From assembly GCF_001045675.1 (NCBI RefSeq), contig NZ_LEKT01000005.1, positions 1-64,000 of the forward strand: a stretch of DNA of 64,000 bases, read 5' to 3'. The notes beneath the pieces were generated by a model. The model saw only the letters and a list, made by a program, of their open reading frames with translations, was not told where the DNA came from and did no database searches. Source of the stretch: Megasphaera cerevisiae DSM 20462 (GTDB taxonomy: Bacteria > Bacillota > Negativicutes > Veillonellales > Megasphaeraceae). This document shows positions 1 through 8,423 of this stretch, in pieces; the first letter of the stretch is position 1; each line of letters starts with the position of its first letter. The translations under genes and the position numbers were made by a program.

Positions 1-816
1 CATCGGGTAACAACACGTGATGTTGTTGTGGAGGCGGACAAGACTAAGGAAGAAGCGAAGCTGGAAAGTCAGCAGACGACGATCATCACATCGGAGGATA
101 TCGCCAAGAAGCAGGCGAAATCCGTAGAAGATATCATCTTCAGCGAGACCGGCGTATCGCGGACAGTAGACGCCATGGGACGCGTCACCGTGTCCATCCG
201 CGGGGCAGAACCGCGGCATACGCTGATATTGATAGACGGCCAGCCCGTCATGGGGGACTTCGCCAAATACAGCGGCGCAGGAGACGAATTGCAGCGGCTC
301 GGCACGGAAAATGTAGACCATATCGAAATCATCCAGGGAGCCGCGTCGGCCAAATACGGGTCTGATGCCATTGGCGGCGTTATCAACGTCATTACAAAGA
401 AAGCCGCAAAGACGGCAGGCCTCCAGGTGAACGTCGAAGGTCGTAGAGCCAAGCAGGACGGCGATATCTTTCCCTATCAGAACTTCTTCCTCCGGGCTGA
501 CAGCGGCCAGATCGGCAAGGTCCGGGCCGCTGTCTATGGCAGTAAACGGGAGATCATGCCGATATACAGTGTCGAACGGTTTGGCGGGGTACTGAATGCC
601 GGTACCGATGAGGCAACGAATGAAAATGGACATGTCCGCAATTCCCTCCGCTATTATGGCGATATCAAGAACATCGGCATGTCGGCTACCTATGATATCG
701 ACGCTCGTAACAAGATCGACTTCAACATGGACAAGACTAAGGAAGATATGGAACGGTATGTGAAGCACTCTGAGATTCGGGCATGGAACCGCAGCAGCAC
801 TTTAAACGGGACGTAG
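1..816 (+). CDS. Fragment A: TonB-dependent receptor plug domain and first barrel strands
   Basis: The frame is open from base 1 and already in the protein there; the GTG at 28 is not a credible start because family sequence precedes it. It carries the plug: SVEDIIFSETGVSRTVDA, a conserved IRGAE segment, LILIDGQPV, and the IEIIQGAASAKYGSDAIGGV motif typical of receptors that move iron chelates or cobalamin across the outer membrane with TonB. Barrel strands begin near base 440. The frame ends at a TAG at 814-816 after a change near 771. Removing two bases (GA) there joins it to fragment B as SDSGMEPQQHFKRD. The substrate cannot be told from sequence. Confidence 0.8.
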   Translation, partial: HRVTTRDVVVEADKTKEEAKLESQQTTIITSEDIAKKQAKSVEDIIFSETGVSRTVDAMGRVTVSIRGAEPRHTLILIDGQPVMGDFAKYSGAGDELQRLGTENVDHIEIIQGAASAKYGSDAIGGVINVITKKAAKTAGLQVNVEGRRAKQDGDIFPYQNFFLRADSGQIGKVRAAVYGSKREIMPIYSVERFGGVLNAGTDEATNENGHVRNSLRYYGDIKNIGMSATYDIDARNKIDFNMDKTKEDMERYVKHSEIRAWNRSSTLNGT

Positions 817-2438
817 ACCGGAATACATACCGCTTGTCTTATACGGGAAATAATGGCGGCAGTACGGATTGGAAGGTCGATGTAGATTACGCTAAGATGA
901 CAGAAGATGATATTACCCTTACATCAAATTATGGAGAATCGAAATATGAGGGCAAAAATACATTGAATTATCTTGATGATCTCATGCATAAGCAGTGGAA
1001 TATAAAAACCAGTGCCAATACACAGGTCAATGACAAGCATTTACTAACCTATGGTTTTGGTTATAGTCAGGAAACGGGAGAAGGAAGCCGCTTAAAAAAT
1101 GCTCGCGATACACATACGCGATATATTGATCCATGGGACTATGACAAAAATTTACATACGGTAGCTGGAGTCGGCGCGCCCGCATCTACAATTCATGACT
1201 ATCGGTTGGATAAAAATACGAATGGAATTCCCCAGTATGATCAAATGTATGAATATTATGGTGCTAGGAACAATGAGGGGCAGTCTATTGCACCGGCATA
1301 CACGTATGAGGATTATATTAAATATGGACCCTATGCAACTAAATTGGGACCCCCTGCGGAAGCGAAAGTACGGTGGCAGCAATTTGCTAATCAATTAAAA
1401 GAACAGAATCCCAATGTTGCGGGATCAGTTAGGATGATGGTGTACAAATATTACGGTGACCTTTGGAAAGGTGTGGCCAAATGGAATGGAAAATCTTTTC
1501 AACAAGAATATAAAGAACGGGCAAATCGGCAGACCATTGGTCAGGCCACAATAAAAAAACAAAATTTCTTCATTCAGGATACATGGCAGGTTGGAAAAAA
1601 CACTATTTTAACACCTATTTTCCGACTTGATCATAGTGATCTTTTTGGTAGCAATGCAACCTTTAATGTAGGATTGACTCATAATATCGGTGGTAAAATA
1701 GATCGTCGTTTTAAAGCTAACGTCGGTACGGGCTACACGGAACCGGGTATGGGTGAACTCTATTACAGCTGGGAAATGTATGGAGGCATGCCCATTGCAG
1801 AAGGTATCGGAAAGATGGGGTATTACTGGGTCGGAAATCCCGACCTAAAGCCGGAAAAATCAGTCAATTTTGATATTGGAATTGAAGGAGAAAACGGCAA
1901 TACATCAGCTCGTTTGAATATTTTCCATAATCGCATTAAAGACTATATGACTACCTATTTTACCGGGTATCTAATGGATTTTAATCCTAGTATGAGTGAC
2001 TATTGGAAATGGATGTTTTCGCCGGATATGATCTACAGTTTTAAAAACATCGGCAAAGCCGAAATTACCGGAGTGGAAATGGAAGTGAACCATCAGTTCG
2101 ATGAGCACTGGTCTGGGAAACTGGGCTATACGTATCTCCATGCCATCAATAAAAGCGATGCCGATATGCCTCGTCAGCTTTTAGATAAACCGCAGCATAA
2201 GGTAGATATCGGCATCAACTACGAAAATAAAAAAAGCGGCTGGCGTGCTTCTTTGTGGGGAGATTACTATATTAACATGTTGGACAGCAATACCATTGCC
2301 AATAATGGCAATTACTGGATCAGCCATATGGATCCGATTCAAGGCGGAATTGGGGGACCTCAGTTTGCTGAAGGGGGAAAACAGACGTACAAAAAAAGAC
2401 CTTTGGACTATGGAATATTCTTATTCAGAAAAATATAG
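774..2438 (+). CDS. Fragment B: main part of the TonB-dependent receptor beta-barrel
   Basis: This frame continues fragment A (open from 774, first ATG at 783). It is rich in alternating aromatic/polar strands and contains the usual receptor features: a long extracellular-loop region (about 1100-1550), FIQDTWQVGKNTILTPIFRLDHS, GNPDLKPEKSVNFDIGIEG and the KAEITGVEMEVN segment. It stops at 2436-2438 only because the run of seven A at 2391-2397 shifts frame. With one more A the protein reads on as KKKTFGLWNILIQKNIDED into the terminal strands. The DNA from about 830 to 2050 is clearly more AT-rich than the flanking parts of the gene, which suggests allelic exchange of the loop region (inference). 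Confidence 0.8.
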   Translation, partial: DSGMEPQQHFKRDVDRNTYRLSYTGNNGGSTDWKVDVDYAKMTEDDITLTSNYGESKYEGKNTLNYLDDLMHKQWNIKTSANTQVNDKHLLTYGFGYSQETGEGSRLKNARDTHTRYIDPWDYDKNLHTVAGVGAPASTIHDYRLDKNTNGIPQYDQMYEYYGARNNEGQSIAPAYTYEDYIKYGPYATKLGPPAEAKVRWQQFANQLKEQNPNVAGSVRMMVYKYYGDLWKGVAKWNGKSFQQEYKERANRQTIGQATIKKQNFFIQDTWQVGKNTILTPIFRLDHSDLFGSNATFNVGLTHNIGGKIDRRFKANVGTGYTEPGMGELYYSWEMYGGMPIAEGIGKMGYYWVGNPDLKPEKSVNFDIGIEGENGNTSARLNIFHNRIKDYMTTYFTGYLMDFNPSMSDYWKWMFSPDMIYSFKNIGKAEITGVEMEVNHQFDEHWSGKLGYTYLHAINKSDADMPRQLLDKPQHKVDIGINYENKKSGWRASLWGDYYINMLDSNTIANNGNYWISHMDPIQGGIGGPQFAEGGKQTYKKRPLDYGIFLFRKI

Positions 2439-3316
2439 ATGAAGACTCTAGGGTTTATTTTGGTATTGATAACTTATTTAATCATCACGATGATGATCAG
2501 GCTTTTCAGGAACGAGTCTATAAATTTGGCGTCAATATGAAATTCGGCGCCGACGGACATGATGATGGCATTACTTCCAAGACCGTAGCTAAAGCTAAAG
2601 ATGCCGTTCGAGACAAGCTGCGCGATCTCCATTGGTTTATTCAGGCGCCCTTCGATACGGAAAAAGAAGAAGGAGTCGAATTTATCGGTGATTACCGGGC
2701 CCGTTGGAATTCCTTCACAGGAAAACAAAAGCCGTCGGAAGCTCGGGTGACAGCGATTGCCAGTGTTGGCAGTGCCTATAAGAACTATCTGGACAAGTCA
2801 GACCATGGCTTTGAACAGCGTCTTCGTGCAGGCATTGACGCCCGTATCGGTGATAATACTAATATTACCCTATTAGGCAGTGCCTCCGGCATGACCGGTG
2901 TGGATACCATGCACGACGTGAGTACATCCAAGGGGCTGAACCACCAGCGCATGGATACCGTTGACGTGACCCAGCACGCTCAGAAATGGGATTTCTCTAT
3001 CGGTCGCCTCACAGAACCCATGGGTGTCACGGGCTACTGGTTCGGAAAGGAATACGACGGCGGCCGGGCGGTCTGGACCAGTGGCAAAAATCAGGTCCGC
3101 ATAGGCTATGGTGATTTCAGTCATAGTACAAGTATTGCTGACTCAGCGTACACACATGCGACGCGGCAGATATTCTACCGGTCACCGACCAAATTGGAAT
3201 GGCTGGGGTATGATGCAAACTATAGTGATATTGGTATAGCTGGAGTTGAAAACACTTTTAAGTATAATGTTTGGTCTGATGGAATCAAGGGTATCAGGGC
3301 TTGTATCAAAAGCTGA
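2399..3316 (+). CDS. Fragment C: receptor C-terminal strands continuing into the second, porin-like barrel
   Basis: Read in this frame the sequence begins FGLWNILIQKNIDEDSRVYF and passes GIDNLFNH and FGVNMKFG, where an ordinary TonB receptor would stop. It runs on instead through a charged linker (about 2550-2680) into porin-like sequence: GDYRARWNSF, FEQRLRAGIDARIGDNT, MGVTGYWFGKEYDGGRAVW. No start codon with a ribosome site precedes it, so it is a continuation of the same gene and not a new one. The frame fails near 3281-3286. Adding one A at GGAATC would join it to fragment D as DGNQGYQGLYQKL. Confidence 0.75.
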   Translation, partial: TFGLWNILIQKNIDEDSRVYFGIDNLFNHHDDDQAFQERVYKFGVNMKFGADGHDDGITSKTVAKAKDAVRDKLRDLHWFIQAPFDTEKEEGVEFIGDYRARWNSFTGKQKPSEARVTAIASVGSAYKNYLDKSDHGFEQRLRAGIDARIGDNTNITLLGSASGMTGVDTMHDVSTSKGLNHQRMDTVDVTQHAQKWDFSIGRLTEPMGVTGYWFGKEYDGGRAVWTSGKNQVRIGYGDFSHSTSIADSAYTHATRQIFYRSPTKLEWLGYDANYSDIGIAGVENTFKYNVWSDGIKGIRACIKS

Positions 3317-4731
3317 TGCAAGCATCAAGTCTGGAAGAACAGCGTAAAGTTTTAAATGCCTATTTATCCATTGTCAAGAAAGATAATTCTGCTCTCTATG
3401 ATCAAATTATGTCTGAAACATATTCAGTAAATCCTAATACGTTTGCATGGAGGGAAATCATTACTAAAAATGATGCCGGAGAAATTGTGAAACGAGAGTA
3501 TGCATTGGTAGATTCCGCATATGGTCTTGCCTCTTTTGCTGGAAATAGAGTTTCTTATGACGATCTATTTGATAAAAATAAAATGGAGCAGGCGGCTGTA
3601 AAGGCTTGGGACGAATTATCGCCGTCTTTCATGAAAAAAGAGAATCAAGATGTCCTTATTAATGAAGAACATTTTACGAAAGAAAGTACTTTTAAAGGAT
3701 ATTATCAGTATACAGGAAATCAGATTTTGGAAGGGGAAAATAGTGGTAATTTTTCTATTTCAGAAGATCAAGTAAACTTTGGCACTGATTTCAAGCAAAT
3801 TAGCGAAGAAGAAGCTAAAGAAAAGGCAATCAACTCGGCTTGGAATAAAGACAACGCATTACAAGAATGGTTTCAATGGAAGCCAGAAGGTGTTGGTGTG
3901 GGAAGCGGCTATCGTGGAGTTTCAACTCAAAAGGGGGGACTGTCATCAGGAGTATTTGACATTATAAAAACACTTATTAACTGGGCACCAGAGGATGGTA
4001 GTTCACTGCCACTTCATGTATTAGAAGCACTGGGTGAATCATTACCTGTCCTCGGCACTGTCCTAGTCCAAGACCAAATCCCGCCCATCGACAAAGCCAT
4101 TTTTGCCCAGGTCAAGCACCAATTCGGCAACGACTTCGGCGTCCAGGCGTGGTATCTGCGGTCTGTCGGAGACGATACCCATTCCATCGCCTACGCCCAT
4201 GGCGATCACAACGATGTGGACTCCTTTGACCAGCTGGCCAACGTCATTGGTCTCGGGGCTACGTGGCGCATCGGCGACAACATCCGCTTCTCCTATGACT
4301 GGGGCCAGAATCGCACGGACTTCGGACGCTTCATGAATGGCAATACCATCTATAACCACGAAATGGGCACGTCAGACTTCGACATTGCCGGACGCAGTAA
4401 CGGCAGCACGCCGCGCTTCTGGGTGGCCCGCGTCGACATCGGCAAAGCGGATACGGATAAGCCCGGCAGCTGGAATGCCTTTGCCGACTACAAGTATTTC
4501 CAGCATGGATCGTTCTTCGGCGGCAATGGTACCGAAGGCGTGCCCGACCGCTATATGGACGGCATCAAGTCCTTTACCATCGGCGGCGGCTATGTCCCGG
4601 CCAAAGATTTCTTACTGGAAGCTTTCTATACCTTCGGCGCCAAGGGTATTGGCCAGCGGGATACGCTCTACGGGCCGGAACACTTTACCCTGGGAGACTA
4701 TACAAGAATTCAAATGACATACAAATTTTAA
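3280..4731 (+). CDS. Fragment D: inserted AT-rich domain and last strands of the porin-like barrel
   Basis: This continues fragment C. Bases 3280 to about 4060 encode a hydrophilic stretch of roughly 260 residues with no barrel pattern, in AT-rich DNA; I do not recognise it. From about 4065 the composition turns GC-richer and barrel strands resume: IFAQVKHQFGNDFGVQAWYL, IGLGATWRIGDNIRFSYDWG, FTIGGGYVPAKDFLLEAFY, ending in QMTYKF with the terminal aromatic that BAM substrates carry. A TTG at 3301 could be taken as a start, but no ribosome site supports it. The abrupt composition edges suggest that the middle block was acquired separately. Confidence 0.7.
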   Translation, partial: WNQGYQGLYQKLMQASSLEEQRKVLNAYLSIVKKDNSALYDQIMSETYSVNPNTFAWREIITKNDAGEIVKREYALVDSAYGLASFAGNRVSYDDLFDKNKMEQAAVKAWDELSPSFMKKENQDVLINEEHFTKESTFKGYYQYTGNQILEGENSGNFSISEDQVNFGTDFKQISEEEAKEKAINSAWNKDNALQEWFQWKPEGVGVGSGYRGVSTQKGGLSSGVFDIIKTLINWAPEDGSSLPLHVLEALGESLPVLGTVLVQDQIPPIDKAIFAQVKHQFGNDFGVQAWYLRSVGDDTHSIAYAHGDHNDVDSFDQLANVIGLGATWRIGDNIRFSYDWGQNRTDFGRFMNGNTIYNHEMGTSDFDIAGRSNGSTPRFWVARVDIGKADTDKPGSWNAFADYKYFQHGSFFGGNGTEGVPDRYMDGIKSFTIGGGYVPAKDFLLEAFYTFGAKGIGQRDTLYGPEHFTLGDYTRIQMTYKF

Positions 4732-4829
4732 GTGTGACAAGAAGTTGCTTTTTCTCGCATAGTTATGTAATAAATAGGCTCAGCGCAGCCGTATGGACAT
4801 TCATATAATACACACAGGCATAAGCAAAT

Positions 4830-4876
4830 AAGGCAGTACTGCCACGAGTATAGACTCCTGACAGCACTGCCTTTCT
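4830..4876. terminator. Bidirectional terminator between receptor gene and eamA-like gene
   Basis: An inverted repeat of about 20 bp with three mismatches (arms 4830-4849 and 4854-4873, loop ATAG) is followed by T-rich sequence on the plus strand and preceded by A-rich sequence. It lies between convergent genes and can serve both. Confidence 0.7.
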
Positions 4877-4936
4877 TATACATATGTTTTTGGGGAGGGG
4901 ATGGGATTTCCGGATCTGCTGCATGAGCTGCTGATT

Positions 4937-5365
4937 TCAAAATATGGCCAGCATAAGACCGCCCAAGGCAATCAGGCAGATCGCGATACCATGCAGCAGG
5001 CTTACCTTTTCGCCGAATAGTATGACTGCCAGCACGACGGCAAAGACAACGCTCAATTTATCGATCGGAGCTACCTGGGATACCTTGCCCGTTTTCAAGG
5101 CCAGAAAATAAAAAAGCCAGGATCCGGCGCCGGCAAGACCGCTCAGCGTAATAAAAAGAAGAGCTTTTTTTGAAGTGAGTACAGTGGAAATCGTTTCCAT
5201 ATTACCATGTACGCACGTGACGACGACGAGAAATACAGCCATAATGACTGCCCGGACGGCAGTAGCTGCCGTACTGTCTATATTGGCAAGGCCTATTTTT
5301 CCGAAAATTGATACAAAAGCAGCACAGACTGCGGATAATAAAGCATAGATAAACCATTCACTCAT
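4937..5365 (-). CDS. Small EamA/DMT-family membrane transporter (single-repeat form)
   Basis: A 142-residue inner-membrane protein with about five hydrophobic helices, corresponding to one half of a typical ten-helix drug/metabolite transporter; such half-size proteins usually act as dimers. The pattern AFVSIFGKIGLANIDSTAATAVRA and the C-terminal IALGGLMLAIF are typical of EamA repeats. The start is the ATG at 5363-5365, behind AAGGAGA at a good distance; a longer in-frame extension into the upstream gene is not credible. It is the third gene of the kinase/regulator operon, 14 bases after the regulator, so it may serve the same envelope response. The substrate is unknown. Confidence 0.8.
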   Translation of the reverse strand: MSEWFIYALLSAVCAAFVSIFGKIGLANIDSTAATAVRAVIMAVFLVVVTCVHGNMETISTVLTSKKALLFITLSGLAGAGSWLFYFLALKTGKVSQVAPIDKLSVVFAVVLAVILFGEKVSLLHGIAICLIALGGLMLAIF

Positions 5366-5379
5366 GAAACTGCATCTCC

Positions 5380-6081
5380 TTAGGCTTCGGCAAACCGATA
5401 GCCAGCGCCCCACACTGTTTCGATGTATATGGGGCGGGCTGGGTCGGGTTCTATTTTTTCCCGGATTCTATTAATGTGGACCATGACAGTAGCCGTGTCG
5501 CCGATGGCATCCAGTCCCCAGACACGGTCAAAAAGACGTTCCCGGCTGAACACGATGCCGGGATTTTTGGCTAAAAACACCAGCAGCCCAAATTCTCTGT
5601 TGGTCAGCGTCACTTCCTTTCCAGATATATATACGCGATGCTTCTGCAGCTGTATTTCAAGCTCGCCGCAGCGCAGCGCTGCCGCGTCTTTAGTATTTGC
5701 CGCATCATGGTTTGTCAGGCGTTCATACCGGCTGATATGCGCTTTGACGCGGGCTACCAGCTCGCTGGGACTGAAGGGCTTGATGATATAATCGTCGGCG
5801 CCCAGACCCAGACCGCGGATCTTGTCGATATCCTCCCGCTTGGCCGAGACCATGAGGATTGGTACTTCCTTTTGGGATCGTATTTCCCGGCAGACTTGAA
5901 AGCCGTCCATGCGAGGAAGCATAATGTCCAACAGAATCAAGGCGTGATTGCCGGTCAGCGCTTTTTGCAGACCAGCTATGCCGTCACCGGCTATATCTAC
6001 GGCAAAACCGTTGGCCTCGAGATAGTCTCGCTCCAGTTCCGTGATTTCCTGGTTGTCTTCAATAATCAGAATTTGTTTCAT
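5380..6081 (-). CDS. OmpR-family DNA-binding response regulator
   Basis: 233 residues. Receiver domain 1-115 with acidic pair E8/D9, phospho-acceptor D52 (ILLDIMLPRMDG), S79 and K101 (IKPF). Winged-helix effector domain from about 140 (LTNREFGLLVFLAKNPG, RVWG, VHINRIREKIE, VWGAGYRF). It is the output half of the two-component system whose kinase gene lies directly upstream and overlaps by four bases (ATGA), which implies coupled translation. Paired TTTAG-type boxes at both divergent promoters nearby are the likely targets (inference). The closest named relatives cannot be fixed by eye; it has the general VanR/CiaR/PmrA look. Confidence 0.95.
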   Translation of the reverse strand: MKQILIIEDNQEITELERDYLEANGFAVDIAGDGIAGLQKALTGNHALILLDIMLPRMDGFQVCREIRSQKEVPILMVSAKREDIDKIRGLGLGADDYIIKPFSPSELVARVKAHISRYERLTNHDAANTKDAAALRCGELEIQLQKHRVYISGKEVTLTNREFGLLVFLAKNPGIVFSRERLFDRVWGLDAIGDTATVMVHINRIREKIEPDPARPIYIETVWGAGYRFAEA

Positions 6082-7568
6082 GGTGTTCCCTCCTTTATGA
6101 CTGGCAGGGTCATATGAATCGTCAAGCCGCCGCCGGGAGTGGCGGCAGCTTCAATAGTACCGCCCAGCGTTTCGATGATTTGTTTGGCAATGGCCAGACC
6201 CAGACCGCTGCCCTTGGCAGTATCTGTACGGGCCGTATCGGCCCGGTAAAAGCTATCGAACAGCTTGGAAAGGCTTTTTGACGGCGTTCCTGCGCCATGA
6301 TCCACACAGGAAATCGTGATCGTATCTCCGTGTTCGCGGAGTATGATTTCTACAGCGGTCCGGGAGCTGTTTTTGTATTTCAGACTGTTTATGAGAAGAT
6401 TTTCAATGACTCGCCGGAACTGGTCTCTGTCAATGCGGACCACAGTACCCCGATCCTGTCCCAGCAAGGTAAGAGCCAGACCCTGTTCCAGTAAAGAAGG
6501 GGCTGTTTCCTGAACGAAGTCTTCAAAGTACCGGTATATGGGGACGAGCTCTGGAGTGAAGGGAATACGCCCTAGATCTAGTTTGGAGAATAGAAAGAGG
6601 CTTTCCACCAACTTCTCCATAGAGCAGGCTGTATTGTATATCCTGTCGATATAATGACGCTGCTTTTCCGGGGTATGGGCAATACCCTCACGGATACCGC
6701 TGGCGTATCCTTTGAGGAGCGTAAGCGGCGTTGCCAGATCGTGAGATATGCCGGCAATCAGTTCCTTGCGGTTTTGTTCGTACTTTTCCTGCTTTTTCCG
6801 GGCGTTCTGCAGTTCCCGGCGCATAGCGTCAAAATCCCGGCAGGTTTGGCCAAGCTCGTCTTGTGCTGGTACGGTGAGGGGATAGTCAAGGTTGCCGCTG
6901 CGTATTTCTGCCGAGGCCTTGCGCAGATCGGCCAGGGGGCCGAGAATTTGCCGCGAAAGGAGTCGGGATAAATAGACGCCCAGCCAAATAATCAAAAGAA
7001 TGGAAACAGCAAGAATAAAAAATAGAATAAATTCCAGCGTATCCTTCAAAGTATGATCGGCAGCCGCATCATAAGGGACGGTAAAAGGCGTTGTACCGGC
7101 GGCGAGAATTACCGTGCCGTTGTGCCCGGAGGTATACGTAAAGGCGAAGGTGTTTTCATCCCAGGCCATAGCAGACGGGCTGGCTCCACATTTTTTTCGT
7201 ACGGCGGCCTGCACCGCTTTTTCATTGGCTCCATCGGACAAGTACAACAGACGATCCTGTACCCAAATGGCCGTTTGGATTCCGTGTTTTTCCAAAATGA
7301 GGCATTCCTCCAGAATGTCTGCCAATTTGGGAGGTCGTTTTTTTTCTGCCTTGGCCCGCAGAGAGCTGACGGCATACGAAACAGACATGGAGGACCCCTT
7401 TTCCGGCCAGAGCAGTGCCAGCTCGCTTTGCCGGGCAGTTCCGGTAAAGCGCAGGCCGGCAAATATCGCAGTTCCCAGCAGAGTCAGCAAAACAACGGGA
7501 ATACACACCATCAGAAAATTAGTAAATAAAATTCGCTTTCGCAGGGAAATATCCCGTATTTTCAGCAC
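6078..7568 (-). CDS. Membrane sensor histidine kinase
   Basis: 496 residues from a GTG start (7566-7568) preceded by GGAGGA; a further in-frame ATG at 7602-7604 has no ribosome site. Helix one is about residues 10-38, an extracytoplasmic sensor region about 40-175, helix two about 178-205, then a HAMP domain, the HisKA dimerisation helix with H276 in ISHDLATPLTLLKGY, and the ATPase domain with N box (NLLINSLKY), G1 (DHGAG) and G2 (GSGLGLAIAKQ) motifs. The first gene of the operon kinase-regulator-transporter. The promoter at 7625-7656 carries the same box as the divergent PepSY gene, so autoregulation is likely. The signal is unknown. Confidence 0.93.
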   Translation of the reverse strand: MLKIRDISLRKRILFTNFLMVCIPVVLLTLLGTAIFAGLRFTGTARQSELALLWPEKGSSMSVSYAVSSLRAKAEKKRPPKLADILEECLILEKHGIQTAIWVQDRLLYLSDGANEKAVQAAVRKKCGASPSAMAWDENTFAFTYTSGHNGTVILAAGTTPFTVPYDAAADHTLKDTLEFILFFILAVSILLIIWLGVYLSRLLSRQILGPLADLRKASAEIRSGNLDYPLTVPAQDELGQTCRDFDAMRRELQNARKKQEKYEQNRKELIAGISHDLATPLTLLKGYASGIREGIAHTPEKQRHYIDRIYNTACSMEKLVESLFLFSKLDLGRIPFTPELVPIYRYFEDFVQETAPSLLEQGLALTLLGQDRGTVVRIDRDQFRRVIENLLINSLKYKNSSRTAVEIILREHGDTITISCVDHGAGTPSKSLSKLFDSFYRADTARTDTAKGSGLGLAIAKQIIETLGGTIEAAATPGGGLTIHMTLPVIKEGTP

Positions 7569-7624
7569 GGCAGTTCCTCCATTTATTTTATGAATGAGAT
7601 GCATAATATATCTATTGCAGAGTC

Positions 7625-7656
7625 ATTATACCGGAAGTTTTTAAATTTTTCCTAAA
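7625..7656 (-). promoter_or_regulatory. Kinase/regulator operon promoter with OmpR-type direct repeat
   Basis: On the minus strand: TTTAG-N6-TTTAA (7656-7641), ten bases, then -10 TATAAT (7630-7625). There is no recognisable -35; the direct repeat with 11-bp period takes its place, the arrangement known for PhoB/CiaR-class activators. The ten-base spacer ends in TTCCGG. Confidence 0.6.
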
Positions 7657-7727
7657 TAGGAGAAAAAGTTTTTGATATATTCCGGGTTGTAAAAGGGCAG
7701 TGATTTTATGAAACATTTTTGCTCTTG

Positions 7728-7759
7728 TTTAGAATTTATTTAGCTTTCTCCGGTATACT
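7728..7759 (+). promoter_or_regulatory. PepSY-gene promoter with the matching direct repeat
   Basis: TTTAG-N6-TTTAG (7728-7743), ten bases, then -10 TATACT (7754-7759). Repeat period, spacer length and the CTCCGG before the -10 match the divergent operon promoter, which points to the same regulator. Confidence 0.6.
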
Positions 7760-7801
7760 GCAAGTGTATTCAGCAATATGGATGTTTGAGGAGGAATCGA
7801 T

Positions 7802-8392
7802 ATGGATTATAACAAGGGTACTGAACAAGTAAAACATAAGATGAAACAAATTTTTACGGCAAAACGATTGAAAATAGGGGCTGCTGTTCTTGTGGTCTGC
7901 GCTATAGCGGCAGGCGGCGGCGCTTGGTATCATCATCAGCAAAAGCTGGAACGGCGCGCCCAGGTACGTCAGGCACAGACTCGTATGGTGGAATATCAGG
8001 CAGCCCAGCGCAGCATGAAGCTGCTTGAGGCTGCGCAGATTCGAAGTTTGACCGCGCAGGCGATTGGAAAAGATGAATCAGCGGTAGACTTTAGAGAGGT
8101 TACGCTGGAAAACCGATGGGATGATGATGAGTATGCAGAACATAAAGAACGACGGGAGATACGGCGCAGTCATACTATGCCTGACCGAGATAATGAACCC
8201 CCGGCCCGGCCTGCCGTGCTGCCTCAGCCTCAGTCAGCCGCACCCGTTGCAGTACAGCCGCAGGCGGGTACCGGGCGGGATCATTTTTATCCAGTATATG
8301 AGGTAAAGTGCATTGTGGATAATGTGAAATACGAATTCAAAATCGATGCGATTACCGGCAAGGTGCTGGAAAGTGAAGTGGAGCCTAAATAA
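7802..8392 (+). CDS. Membrane-anchored PepSY-domain protein
   Basis: 196 residues: a short basic cytoplasmic N-terminus, one membrane helix at about 24-43, a charged coiled region (45-100), a proline-rich linker (125-155) and a C-terminal PepSY repeat (YPVYEVKCIVDNVKYEFKID, then DAITGKVL). PepSY domains are small extracytoplasmic modules, often next to two-component systems, thought to bind ligands or restrain proteases. The start ATG follows GAGGAGG. It is divergent from the kinase operon and carries the same promoter box, so it is probably a target or modulator of that system (inference). Confidence 0.85.
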   Translation: MDYNKGTEQVKHKMKQIFTAKRLKIGAAVLVVCAIAAGGGAWYHHQQKLERRAQVRQAQTRMVEYQAAQRSMKLLEAAQIRSLTAQAIGKDESAVDFREVTLENRWDDDEYAEHKERREIRRSHTMPDRDNEPPARPAVLPQPQSAAPVAVQPQAGTGRDHFYPVYEVKCIVDNVKYEFKIDAITGKVLESEVEPK

Positions 8393-8423
8393 AAAGCCGT
8401 AAAACGAACTTTTCAAGGAGCTG

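Larger units (their letters stand above)
1..4731 (+). pseudogene. TonB-dependent receptor fused to a C-terminal porin-like barrel, broken by three frameshifts (5' end outside window)
   Basis: One gene of about 1570 residues appears to be split into four overlapping reading frames. The frame is open from base 1, so the true start lies upstream. The order is TonB plug, receptor barrel ending in a typical last strand (GIDNLFNH ... FGVNMKFG), then about 700 further residues resembling a second outer-membrane barrel and ending in the terminal-aromatic signature YKF. Frame changes fall at about 771-775, in the A7 run 2391-2397, and near 3281-3286. Each is repaired by one or two bases, and each repair restores a continuous family-like sequence. 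Base composition alternates between GC-richer and AT-rich blocks. This could be a decayed gene, a phase-variable gene or a set of sequencing indels; the sequence alone does not decide. Confidence 0.75.

Noticed and set aside
2388-2400. Programmed ribosomal frameshift at the A7 run
   Set aside because: There are two other breaks in the same gene without slippery sequences, and no downstream stimulating structure was seen, so indel or decay is simpler.
783-4731. Receptor fragments as independent genes
   Set aside because: None of the later fragments has a start codon with a ribosome site, and their sequences join end to end into one protein.
5423-7593. Several long plus-strand open frames across the kinase/regulator genes
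   Set aside because: They are antisense to genes with full motif sets, lack ribosome sites and show no recognisable protein features.
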